A stretch of DNA of 6,917 nucleotides from Methanothrix sp. (GCA_003162615.1 PMNG01000124.1:17610-24526), one strand, 5' to 3'; shown: positions 1 to 4,766, numbered from the stretch's first letter. Numbers and translations: made by a program. Notes: a model not told the origin generated them from the sequence alone.

Positions 1-58
1 AGTTAAAAAATTCAAGTTTCCCCTTGGTATCTTTCATCAGAACTACAAATTCTAAAAG

Positions 59-67
59 ATTATACAT
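59..67 (+). promoter_or_regulatory. Possible TATA box of the zinc-ribbon gene
   Basis: An AT-rich stretch (TTATACATA-like) lies about 30 bases before the ribosome site of the gene starting at 110. An archaeal TATA box here would give a short leader of about 20 bases. No clear BRE precedes it, so the call is weak. Confidence 0.22.
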
Positions 68-109
68 ATGTAAGATCTGACCCATTCCGGCTGCCGAGGA
101 GACTTAGAA

Positions 110-283
110 ATGCCAGCAATCCTTAAATGGTCGGATTGTCCGCGATGTGGCCGAGTATATCGCTTAAGTCCTTCTGGTATATGCAAATGCGGCACGGTCC
201 TGGTGGCTAGGCCATACATCAGCGAAGAAAAGAGCAGCGAGGACGTACCGCTAAATTCTGAGGTGGCTTCACTCCCGGGTTAA
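110..283 (+). CDS. Small zinc-ribbon protein, 57 aa
   Basis: A 57-codon ORF starts at ATG with a strong ribosome site, GAGGAG at 96-101, eight bases upstream. It ends at TAA 281-283. The protein has a CPRCG knuckle at residues 10-14 and a CKCG knuckle at 25-28, giving four cysteines (C10, C13, C25, C27). This suits one structural zinc in a short zinc ribbon, although the second knuckle is CxC rather than CxxC. The C-terminal 20 residues are polar, acidic and probably disordered. No signal peptide or membrane segment is present. Small zinc ribbons of this kind in archaea are often nucleic-acid-binding or assembly factors, but nothing here identifies a partner. The gene stands alone, convergent with the hydrolase gene, and followed by a T-run. 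The strong ribosome site and Cys pattern make it likely to be real; its function is unknown. Confidence 0.65.
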   Translation: MPAILKWSDCPRCGRVYRLSPSGICKCGTVLVARPYISEEKSSEDVPLNSEVASLPG

Positions 284-316
284 TGCTACCAAAGCTGAAG
301 ATCTGGAGCTAAATGC

Positions 317-322
317 TTTTTT
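317..322 (+). terminator. T-run, possible terminator of the zinc-ribbon gene
   Basis: Six consecutive T on the + strand about 35 bases after the stop at 283. Archaeal transcription commonly ends at such U-tracts. GAGC at 306-309 and GCTC at 325-328 flank it, but the pairing is too short to count as a stem. Confidence 0.25.
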
Positions 323-467
323 GTGCTCAAGAACCTTATGTGTCCTGGAACTTGATTAGGCTAAGACTGGACAAATAAGGCTAATTGGAAACTGGATGGC
401 AGGGCTAGGCTGGTCTGATTGTGGAGGGAAGACAGTGGCCAGGTTTCCGGCTATATATGTGCTCAGT

Positions 468-474
468 AAAAAAA
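468..474 (-). terminator. T-run terminator of the secreted hydrolase gene
   Basis: Seven A on the + strand (seven T on the - strand) lie 13 bases past the stop of the gene at 488-1918, in an AT-rich context. This is a typical archaeal U-tract terminator without a hairpin. Confidence 0.4.
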
Positions 475-487
475 TTTATATAATATT

Positions 488-1918
488 TTAACCAGATGCA
501 TTGCCTGCATCTGCTGCGAATATCGTCCAGGGCCTAGTAGGTCGGTCTTTCAGATAGCCCTTCAGATCACTGTACTGGATATGCTCTTTCAGGAACTCAG
601 AAGCATCGAACGGCAATCCTGATGAGCTCCCCCACCTTGCCCAGAAGCTCATATTCTTGGCCATGGTGGCGTTGGCCACCTTCCCATCGACAGTGCCATC
701 AGGATAAAACGGCGGATCCACGTCGCCTGGGTACTCCTCAGCATCGAGCTCATAATGCCCATCAATGGTCCTGGAGCTCGGGTTGATCTTCTTCAGGTAA
801 ACGTCATAATGGTCGGCCAGAATGGCTTTAGCTACATCGACATTTATACGGCCGTAATTCTCATCCATGAGTTCCGTAAGCCTCACCTGGCGAGCACCCT
901 CTGGATGGCGTATGTCTGCGTAACCCGTACTGGAACACTCCAGGTTCCTTATCCTGGGGTCGGTAGGAGCATTGAAGCCTATGAAATACCCATCCCTGGT
1001 CCTGGTTATATTCGAGTAGTTGAGGCCGAGCTCAAAGCGCATTATCTCGCCCGTGTTAGTATCCCCCAGAAGCCACGAGTCGGCAACTCCTCCGCTTCTA
1101 TTTTCCGAGAGGATATTCACGAATTGGTCCATCGTATCGGCATATTGCATGGCCTTTCTGACCCTCAAGAACGAAGGCGCCTTATAGGGCTCGTAGGATT
1201 CGAACCCCCCAATGGTCGTCTCAGTCCCCACAAGGCCGGCGTCGGTCACAAAGAAATCCGTGAAGCTGTCGATGTGGCCTGGGATGGACTGCATGAAGAT
1301 CCTGTGGCCCTCGGCTGGCTTAATGTCCAGGATCATGTTGTAGAACTGGCCTATGGGAAAGCCTTCCCAGGTGTTGTGAGCTATGACGATCCTTCCGTCG
1401 CTAGTGGCATTTCCCGTGGCTATGAAGGCACTGCATCGACCCTTGATGGCTTTATTGCCCGTGGACTGTATTTCTTTAAGCTCATTTTCCCACCAGTAAT
1501 CTGTAAGCTCTGAGTAACCGTTCCAGGCCAGGATATCCTGCCATGTCAGATTGATCTTCCGGGCATTAGCCCCCGCAGCTATCCCTTTGATCTCCTGAAG
1601 GTACTCCGGGTCCATTTGGGAGATGAAGAGATCCTCGCTTGCGTTGACGAAGAATTCCCAATCCTTTCCCGTATCCCAGAGAGTCATGTACCTGATGGTT
1701 TTCATGATCTCTCCAAGCTCGGGTGCTGCCAGGTAGCCATACTGAAAACCCCTATCGTAGGGCTCTCCTTCTATATGGATGTAGATCCATCCATCTTTAT
1801 CAAAACGGTAACCTTTGTGGTAGCGGTTGATATTTTCTGGCTGGTCTGCAGCCACGGCTGTGCTTATTGTGATCGCAATCAATACAACCATGATAAATGC
1901 AGGCCATAAAGATCTCAT
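488..1918 (-). CDS. Secreted C45 / phospholipase B-like Ntn hydrolase, 476 aa
   Basis: Predicted exported N-terminal-nucleophile hydrolase of the C45 / phospholipase B-like group, which cleaves amide or ester bonds after self-processing. Residues 1-23 form a Sec signal peptide (Arg start, hydrophobic core, AVA before Ala24). An acidic region around 51-68 carries GEPYDRGFQYG, the N-terminal signature of C45 enzymes. Cys162 in GRCSAF is the likely nucleophile exposed by autoproteolysis. HNTW at 181-184, SIPGHIDSFTDFF at 211-223 and GTETT at 231-235 match elements I associate with the phospholipase B-like family. Nine N-x-S/T sequons (N92, 123, 170, 273, 300, 303, 416, 422, 473) fit an external glycoprotein. 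The start is supported by GGAG (1927-1930 on the - strand) eight bases upstream. There is no second membrane segment, so release or surface attachment is likely. The substrate cannot be told: peptide, N-acyl amide and lipid are all possible. It is monocistronic. Confidence 0.85.
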   Translation of the reverse strand: MRSLWPAFIMVVLIAITISTAVAADQPENINRYHKGYRFDKDGWIYIHIEGEPYDRGFQYGYLAAPELGEIMKTIRYMTLWDTGKDWEFFVNASEDLFISQMDPEYLQEIKGIAAGANARKINLTWQDILAWNGYSELTDYWWENELKEIQSTGNKAIKGRCSAFIATGNATSDGRIVIAHNTWEGFPIGQFYNMILDIKPAEGHRIFMQSIPGHIDSFTDFFVTDAGLVGTETTIGGFESYEPYKAPSFLRVRKAMQYADTMDQFVNILSENRSGGVADSWLLGDTNTGEIMRFELGLNYSNITRTRDGYFIGFNAPTDPRIRNLECSSTGYADIRHPEGARQVRLTELMDENYGRINVDVAKAILADHYDVYLKKINPSSRTIDGHYELDAEEYPGDVDPPFYPDGTVDGKVANATMAKNMSFWARWGSSSGLPFDASEFLKEHIQYSDLKGYLKDRPTRPWTIFAADAGNASG

Positions 1919-2058
1919 ATACCCGACTCCTGGTGCTGATTACTTCAAGTCCAAGGTTTTTTTCTGACTTGGTCAATAATCAGGACAGTATTCTTCCACG
2001 ATTTGAAAATTAAAATTGGCGAAGATGGTTCAGAAATCATCTTTGGTCTTAACCGATT

Positions 2059-2169
2059 TTACCTAGCTGGCTTTGCACCGCATGATGCTTCTTCTAACTC
2101 CTTCTTCGAAATCCTTAAGGGTGGTCTCATTGGAGTCGATGGCGCCAATTTTCTCTTTAGCTCGGCCAT
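2059..2169 (-). pseudogene. Microgene with strong ribosome site, probably frameshifted
   Basis: ATG at 2169 is preceded, seven bases upstream, by a full AGGAGG (2177-2182 on the - strand), the strongest ribosome site in the window. The direct frame gives only 36 residues, beginning MAELKRK and then turning Pro/Arg-rich, ending at TAA 2059-2061. In the -1 frame the same DNA gives a more protein-like chain, IGAIDSNETTLKDFEEG and onward, ending at TAG 2063-2065. One extra A in the run after codon 6 (AGA AAA TTG to AGA AAA ATT) would join the start to that chain as a 35-residue protein. This suggests a one-base deletion, a slippery site or a sequence error. I do not recognise the protein. It is divergent from the DUF1059 gene. 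A longer ORF in the -1 frame, open back to 2251, reads through the ribosome site and is unlikely to be the true start. Confidence 0.4.
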
Positions 2170-2196
2170 GATATGTCCTCCTAGCTGTTGGGCTAT

Positions 2197-2220
2197 AAGG
2201 ATTGTGAAAAGGATTGTGAT
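2197..2220. repeat. Tandem 12-bp direct repeat
   Basis: Two adjacent copies, AAGGATTGTGAA and AAGGATTGTGAT, match at 11 of 12 positions. They lie between an AT-rich candidate TATA (about 2232-2243, - strand) and the AGGAGG of the leftward microgene. This is a position where a repressor would act. Confidence 0.6.
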
Positions 2221-2257
2221 TCAAAAGAAGAAGGTATATTTTGACTTCCAAAAATTT

Positions 2258-2270
2258 CGGAAATATTTTT
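2258..2270 (+). promoter_or_regulatory. BRE/TATA promoter of the DUF1059 gene
   Basis: CGGAAATATTTTT has the layout of a BRE (CGGAAA) running into a TATA box. Its centre is about 30 bases before the ATG at 2297. An archaeal start about 25-28 bases downstream would fall almost on the start codon, which fits a leaderless or nearly leaderless mRNA and the lack of a ribosome site there. Confidence 0.45.
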
Positions 2271-2296
2271 AACTCTATAAAACATAATTATTATCT

Positions 2297-2554
2297 ATGA
2301 TAAAAGAAGAGTACAAGCAAATGTCCTGTAGCGACATTGGCACAAGATGCGGATTTCAGGTAAGGGCGAAATCTGGCGATGAGATCATGGAGCATGCAAA
2401 AATGCATGCAACAAAAGCCCAAGGCATGAAAGAGGTGTGGCCAGAAACGGAAATGAAAATCAAGGCTGCTATCAAAACCGTGTCGGTAGATATGTCCGAG
2501 AGCGTTCCGAAAGAGAGTATCCTCACAACTCGGCAAGATTTCAAATTTAAATGA
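2297..2554 (+). CDS. DUF1059 family small protein, 85 aa
   Basis: Matches the DUF1059 pattern, a short predicted metal-binding family of unknown function found in bacteria and archaea. Residues 9-66 hold the domain: SCSDIGTRCGF with Cys11 and Cys18, then a helix carrying EIMEHAKMHA with His33 and His37. These four residues are the natural candidate ligands. About 20 polar residues (66-85) extend beyond the usual domain end. No ribosome site precedes the ATG at 2297, and the upstream TATA-like box suggests leaderless translation. An internal ATG at 2321 would still keep the whole domain and is an alternative start. The protein is cytosolic, with no signal or membrane segment. It stands alone, divergent from the microgene at 2059-2169. 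The family assignment is good; the role is unknown. Confidence 0.75.
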   Translation: MIKEEYKQMSCSDIGTRCGFQVRAKSGDEIMEHAKMHATKAQGMKEVWPETEMKIKAAIKTVSVDMSESVPKESILTTRQDFKFK

Positions 2555-2573
2555 GGCATATCAAAAAAATGCC

Positions 2574-2669
2574 CTAGAATCGATGAGAAATAACGTGAGC
2601 TAGCAATCCCTTCCCGATTTCGCTGATATATGCAGCGAAATGTAGCTCTACGTTGCTTTTGTACTGCAT
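2574..2669 (-). CDS. Possible 31-aa small protein
   Basis: ATG at 2669 follows GAGG with eight bases spacing on the - strand, and runs 31 codons to TAG at 2574-2576. The peptide begins MQYKSNVELHFAAYISEIG and has an amphipathic middle with no recognisable motif. An upstream in-frame extension to 2768 exists but ignores the ribosome site. It lies 51 bases after the stop of the winged-helix fragment, so the two could share a transcript. The 9-bp inverted repeat at 2617-2641 lies inside it. It could equally be a chance ORF. Confidence 0.28.
   Translation of the reverse strand: MQYKSNVELHFAAYISEIGKGLLAHVISHRF
2617..2641. repeat. 9-bp perfect inverted repeat
   Basis: ATTTCGCTG and its exact complement CAGCGAAAT flank a 7-base spacer, ATATATG. 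It could be a hairpin in RNA from either strand or a dyad for a dimeric regulator. No T-run follows on either side, so a simple terminator is less likely. Confidence 0.6.
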
Positions 2670-2719
2670 TTGTGTTTCCTCTTTAAGGATGACTAAGAAT
2701 GTGATAAAACAAAATTTAT

Positions 2720-2980
2720 TTATGCTATTGAATTGTGAGAAATACTGTCTACGATCTTTTTTGCCCAATCAATTAATAGGCTCTTAATATAATCATCAAC
2801 ATTGTCCAGCATGGACCTCCCAGGAAGGTGATAGAAGCGAGAACCAGTTGGACTGCGCAATACTTTTACGTTAACAGAGAAGTTTTTGCGTTTCCGCCAA
2901 TCAACGATGTCATACTTGGATGTGAGAAATCCCTTTTCTTCCAAGTCTTTGAGAATAGGCTGTAGTTGAGATTGGTCCAT
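2720..2980 (-). CDS. Winged-helix DNA-binding fragment, N-terminus missing, 86 aa
   Basis: Residues 1-35 resemble the second half of a winged helix-turn-helix: a recognition helix (SQLQPILKDLEEKGFL), then a charged wing (DWRKRKNFSV). The remainder has a short beta segment and a C-terminal helix (NVDDYIKSLLIDWAKKIV). The first helices expected before a recognition helix are absent. The frame stays open only seven more codons upstream, to a TGA at 3002-3004, and no ribosome site precedes the ATG at 2980. I infer a 5'-truncated regulator rather than a whole gene. An AT-rich tail with a TTTT run follows the stop. It ends, head to head, where another truncated frame begins on the + strand (see 2995-3057). 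Whether the 86-residue product is made is uncertain. Confidence 0.45.
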   Translation of the reverse strand: MDQSQLQPILKDLEEKGFLTSKYDIVDWRKRKNFSVNVKVLRSPTGSRFYHLPGRSMLDNVDDYIKSLLIDWAKKIVDSISHNSIA

Positions 2981-2994
2981 TAGCGCTTTTCTGA

Positions 2995-3057
2995 CTGTCG
3001 GTCAAGCTAACAGAGATTAAGGGTAAGCTCGTTGTGGGGCTGAGGGATAACCGATGA
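2995..3057 (+). pseudogene. C-terminal remnant of an unknown gene
   Basis: An open + frame enters just after a TGA at 2992-2994 and ends at TGA 3055-3057, coding KLTEIKGKLVVGLRDNR at its end. It has no early start codon; the only GTG is at 3034. Its stop overlaps the ATG of the next ORF (ATGA), a typical operon junction, which argues that it is the surviving tail of a real gene. The source protein is not recognisable. Confidence 0.3.
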
Positions 3058-3149
3058 CCATCAGCCAGCTCTCGGAGAAGCTCACGCCAGTGCTACCGCC
3101 TGGCCAGGAAGAGGCCAGGGCTAAGAGCTGGTGGCAGTTCTGGAAGTAA
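3054..3149 (+). CDS. 31-aa small protein ending in SWWQFWK
   Basis: ATG 3054 overlaps the stop of the upstream remnant (ATGA) and has GAGGG at 3042-3046, seven bases upstream, so both a ribosome site and translational coupling support it. The product is short: a polar N-terminal helix (TISQLSEKLTPVLPPG), a charged linker, then a C-terminal aromatic and basic cluster SWWQFWK. The Trp-rich end could associate with a membrane surface or a protein partner. There is no signal peptide and I do not recognise a family. Its partner gene appears to have lost its 5' end, so it may be an orphan of a former operon. Confidence 0.42.
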   Translation: MTISQLSEKLTPVLPPGQEEARAKSWWQFWK

Positions 3150-3257
3150 AAGGATAAGCGAAGGGACTAAGAAGGTATGACGGAAGATAGAAAATGGCAC
3201 GTCCCTTCACCAAATTATAATTATTAATGCTTAAATTATTTCATCCTATCTTATGTT

Positions 3258-3306
3258 TTCTTATGTAACCATGCTAATATTTGGATCTGTCTAGGTTACA
3301 TAAGAA
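3258..3306. repeat. 13-bp perfect inverted repeat, 23-base spacer
   Basis: TTCTTATGTAACC at 3258-3270 is matched by its exact complement GGTTACATAAGAA at 3294-3306. An extra direct copy of TCTTATG lies ten bases upstream (3249-3255 versus 3259-3265), giving three related half-sites, two of them exactly one helical turn apart. Confidence 0.75.
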
Positions 3307-3315
3307 CTGCACTCT

Positions 3316-3404
3316 GAGGATTCCTATTAACCTCTGATTTTGATCAAAGCTTTATAAGCACTATTTAAAGCCTATGAATTTTTGGCAGGTTTTTAGGAAT
3401 CCTC
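3316..3404. repeat. 11-bp perfect inverted repeat enclosing a nested stem
   Basis: GAGGATTCCTA (3316-3326) pairs exactly with TAGGAATCCTC (3394-3404) across 67 bases. Inside, GCTTTA (about 3349) and TAAAGC (about 3366) can form a second stem, and TTTGATCAAA (3339-3348) is a self-complementary 10-mer. The layout could be a folded RNA or an operator array. Confidence 0.65.
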
Positions 3405-3444
3405 CTCTTGATATTATCATAAATCCCCGAAAATTAAATTTTGA

Positions 3445-3466
3445 AATGACCTTTACGACCATGATC
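3445..3466. repeat. Imperfect 22-bp direct repeat, left copy
   Basis: Begins AATGACCTTTACG and ends TGATC. It matches the copy at 4261-4282 at 19 of 22 positions, and weaker similarity continues for about 15 bases. The two copies bracket the HTH gene segment. Confidence 0.5.
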
Positions 3467-3510
3467 TGTGACCTTGATGCGTAAGCTTCGCCAGAGATCT
3501 CCTCATAACT

Positions 3511-3672
3511 ATGGTATGGCTAGGCAAAAGCGAAGAACTGGTGGAAGAGGCAGCATTAAAGGATTGTTGGCAAACAGGAAGAATTGATATTGCTAAGAGG
3601 AAGGGAAGCCAGGAATCCATTTTGCAGGAATGGACAATCCTCCCCACCACGCAGAGATCCAGGATTGATTAA
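3511..3672 (+). pseudogene. 53-codon ORF in frame with the HTH gene, possible remnant
   Basis: ATG 3511 opens 53 codons (start MVWLGKSEELVEEAALKD) with a plausible helical, charged composition, ending at TAA 3670-3672. It has no ribosome site. The same frame continues rightward, through a second TAA at 3694-3696, into the HTH gene at 3769. It may therefore be the decayed upstream part of one longer gene. A competing 23-codon frame starting at ATG 3516 (MARQKRRTGGRGSIKG) overlaps it. Neither is recognised. Confidence 0.22.
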
Positions 3673-3768
3673 GATATCCACCTTTCATCGACTTAAAATC
3701 TACAAAACGGTCCCGCCGAGAAGCCAACCGAATCAGAGAAGAATAAGTACGTTCGATGGGATACTCCG

Positions 3769-4188
3769 ATGGCTTCAGAAGTCGATGACGAAATCAAACG
3801 CATGAATGCTGAGGGGAAGACGAGTCGAGAGATCTCCGAAGAGCTAGCAAAACGTGATATTTTCCTTACATGGCAGCGGGTACAAGGCAGAATCGCATCC
3901 ATGACCAGAAAAGGGGCCAAGGAAGCCCACCTGACCCCCAAGGATGAAGGCAAGACACCTGAGATAAAATCAATCCAATCCAAGCTCGAATCGGCCAGGA
4001 CAAGCCAGCCGGTTGAGCCAGCCGCCGAGTCTGATATCCCGCCCAAGATTCTCAAGAGGATCAGAGAACTTGAAGAAGAGGAGTATACTCCTGCAGCCAT
4101 CTCAACAAAGATCTGGACGGAGACAGGTCTGGTGATCGAGGAGACGCAGATAATCGATGCTAGGCTGAACAAGCAGAAGGGAATATGA
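3769..4188 (+). CDS. Two-HTH DNA-binding protein, 139 aa, possibly 5'-truncated
   Basis: Cytosolic protein with two similar helix-turn-helix-like modules joined by a Pro/Ser/Glu-rich linker (about 50-90). Module 1 (residues 8-48) has IKRMNAEGKTSREISEEL and module 2 (95-138) IRELEEEEYTPAAISTKI. The pairs I9/I98, M12/L101, E15/E104, T18/T107, I22/I111, S23/S112, V38/I129, R41/R132 and I42/L133 line up, so the gene appears to contain an internal duplication. Module 1 resembles Myb/GcrA-like HTH proteins. Those normally have a Trp just before the first helix, and exactly that (KYVRWDTP) is coded in frame upstream of the ATG. The frame stays open for 24 codons back to TAA 3694 but has no ATG, GTG or TTG there. 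Either 3769 is a shortened start with a poor ribosome site, or the true 5' end is lost. Its stop overlaps the next ATG (ATGA). Probably a DNA-binding regulator; the target is unknown. Confidence 0.62.
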   Translation: MASEVDDEIKRMNAEGKTSREISEELAKRDIFLTWQRVQGRIASMTRKGAKEAHLTPKDEGKTPEIKSIQSKLESARTSQPVEPAAESDIPPKILKRIRELEEEEYTPAAISTKIWTETGLVIEETQIIDARLNKQKGI

Positions 4189-4244
4189 TGAAGCTCCGTA
4201 CCAAGTTTGCTCTCCTAGAAATCACATACCCATTGGATCTGTAG
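4185..4244 (+). pseudogene. N-terminal stub overlapping the HTH gene stop
   Basis: ATGATG at 4185-4190 overlaps the HTH gene's TGA and lies just after an AAGGGA ribosome-like site. The frame reads MMKLRTKFALLEI, then reaches TAG at 4242-4244 after 19 codons. The basic-then-hydrophobic start looks like the beginning of a membrane or sensor protein, and the overlap looks like an operon junction. It may be the stub of a deleted downstream gene, or chance. Confidence 0.22.
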
Positions 4245-4260
4245 ATTAAAATAAGTTCTT

Positions 4261-4282
4261 AATGACCTTTAAGGCCCTGATC
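4261..4282. repeat. Imperfect 22-bp direct repeat, right copy
   Basis: Second copy of the repeat at 3445-3466 (19 of 22 identical), same orientation. On the - strand it falls in an open stretch (4246-4314) reading SSKEMIRALKVIKNLF that lacks a usable start, so the repeat could be a relic of a protein-coding sequence. Confidence 0.5.
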
Positions 4283-4313
4283 ATCTCCTTCGATGAATCA
4301 TAGAGGAGGACAT

Positions 4314-4754
4314 TTAAGCCGCCTCCTCAGGTAAGCACGGCTTGAGTCCGCCTTTGTGGATCAACTCCAGAGGCTCGCTTTCGGCCTCCTCACGGACTAT
4401 CCTGACCATTCTCTGATAGCTCTCTTAGGCATCTTGCAGAGGTTCCTGTCGTGCTCCTCTTGGACCTGGGCTAGGGTTTTGCCACGTGGTTATGGTCTCG
4501 GCAAAATATTTCCTCTGATGCTTGCACGGCCCTCCGCGATAGGTGAAGCTCGGGCAACTGCAGGCTTTGGGCGTGACTACGTAGTATCTATCCTTATTAT
4601 TTGATATCACGAGGACAATTTCGCCGCTCAGCCTGTAAAAGGAGGGCATCTCTGCTGGCTCCTGGCCATGGTTAAAGTAGGCAATCAACTGCTTTACTGC
4701 TTCAACTCGTTGCGTTGATGGGCTTTAGCCCTCGAAAATGGTTTTATTCATCAT
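4314..4754 (-). pseudogene. Broken SWIM zinc-finger protein gene
   Basis: The core codes a SWIM zinc finger: Cys-x-Cys-x9-Cys-x-His in ACSCPSFTYRGGPCKH, preceded by the usual RYYVVTPK strand. SWIM domains bind DNA or proteins. Paired ATGs at 4754 and 4751 open the correct frame, but TAA at 4727-4725 stops it after nine or ten codons. Downstream of that TAA the frame resumes with a natural helix (TQRVEAVKQLIAYFNHG), where TTG 4688 is the only restart, giving an 87-residue product to 4425. A second in-frame TAA at 4427-4425 follows the finger, yet the original frame resumes again with EEAESEPLELIHKGG and ends LKPCLPEEAA at TAA 4316-4314. Between about 4480 and 4420 another frame gives a better chain (KTLAQVQEEHDRNLCKMPKR), consistent with two compensating indels. 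A shortened 4425-4688 product is possible but the full gene is broken. Confidence 0.7.
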
Positions 4755-4766
4755 TGGTTCTCGCCA

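Larger units (their letters stand above)
3150..3510. other. Non-coding, AT-rich region with nested inverted repeats
   Basis: No convincing gene in either strand over about 360 bases. The longest start-to-stop pieces are tiny and lack ribosome sites (for example a 16-codon ORF at 3178). It contains a 13-bp inverted repeat, an 11-bp inverted repeat with further internal symmetry, the palindrome TTTGATCAAA at 3339-3348, a TATA-like CTTTATAAGC near 3349-3358, and one copy of an imperfect 22-bp repeat at its right end. It could hold a structured RNA or a cluster of operators. Confidence 0.5.

Noticed and set aside
1195..1208. GGATTCGAACCC, identical to the T-loop region of the tRNA gene, as a possible tRNA relic or attachment site
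   Set aside because: It lies inside hydrolase codons with no acceptor or anticodon arm around it. A 12-base match to a universal T-arm consensus is easily chance.
755..1513. A 252-codon open frame on the + strand
   Set aside because: It is antisense to the secreted hydrolase, lacks a domain or ribosome site, and the opposite strand has a signal peptide, family motifs and a good ribosome site.
1946..1971. CAAGTC/GACTTG 6-bp stem around a T-run, upstream of the hydrolase gene
   Set aside because: The stem is short, its position in the leader is unremarkable, and the T-run is read as A in the transcript, so it is not a terminator of that gene.
2197..2220. CRISPR-like array
   Set aside because: Only two abutting 12-mers without spacers; no array or cas gene is visible in the window.
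2003..2272. An 89-codon + strand frame
   Set aside because: It has no ribosome site, runs antisense across the strong AGGAGG and microgene, and shows no domain; composition looks like a shadow.
2553..2575. GGCAT...ATGCC stem after the DUF1059 stop as a terminator
   Set aside because: Only 5 bp, and the loop is A-rich on the + strand with no following T-run, so it does not resemble a terminator of that gene.
3693..4172. A 159-codon - strand frame opposite the HTH gene
   Set aside because: Ser-rich shadow with no ribosome site; the + strand codes two matching HTH modules.
4356..4604. An 82-codon + strand frame
   Set aside because: Antisense to the SWIM finger, whose Cys/His pattern is clear.
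4725..4727. Recoding of the stop in the SWIM gene, for example as pyrrolysine
   Set aside because: Pyrrolysine uses TAG, whereas this codon is TAA, so a nonsense change is the simpler reading.
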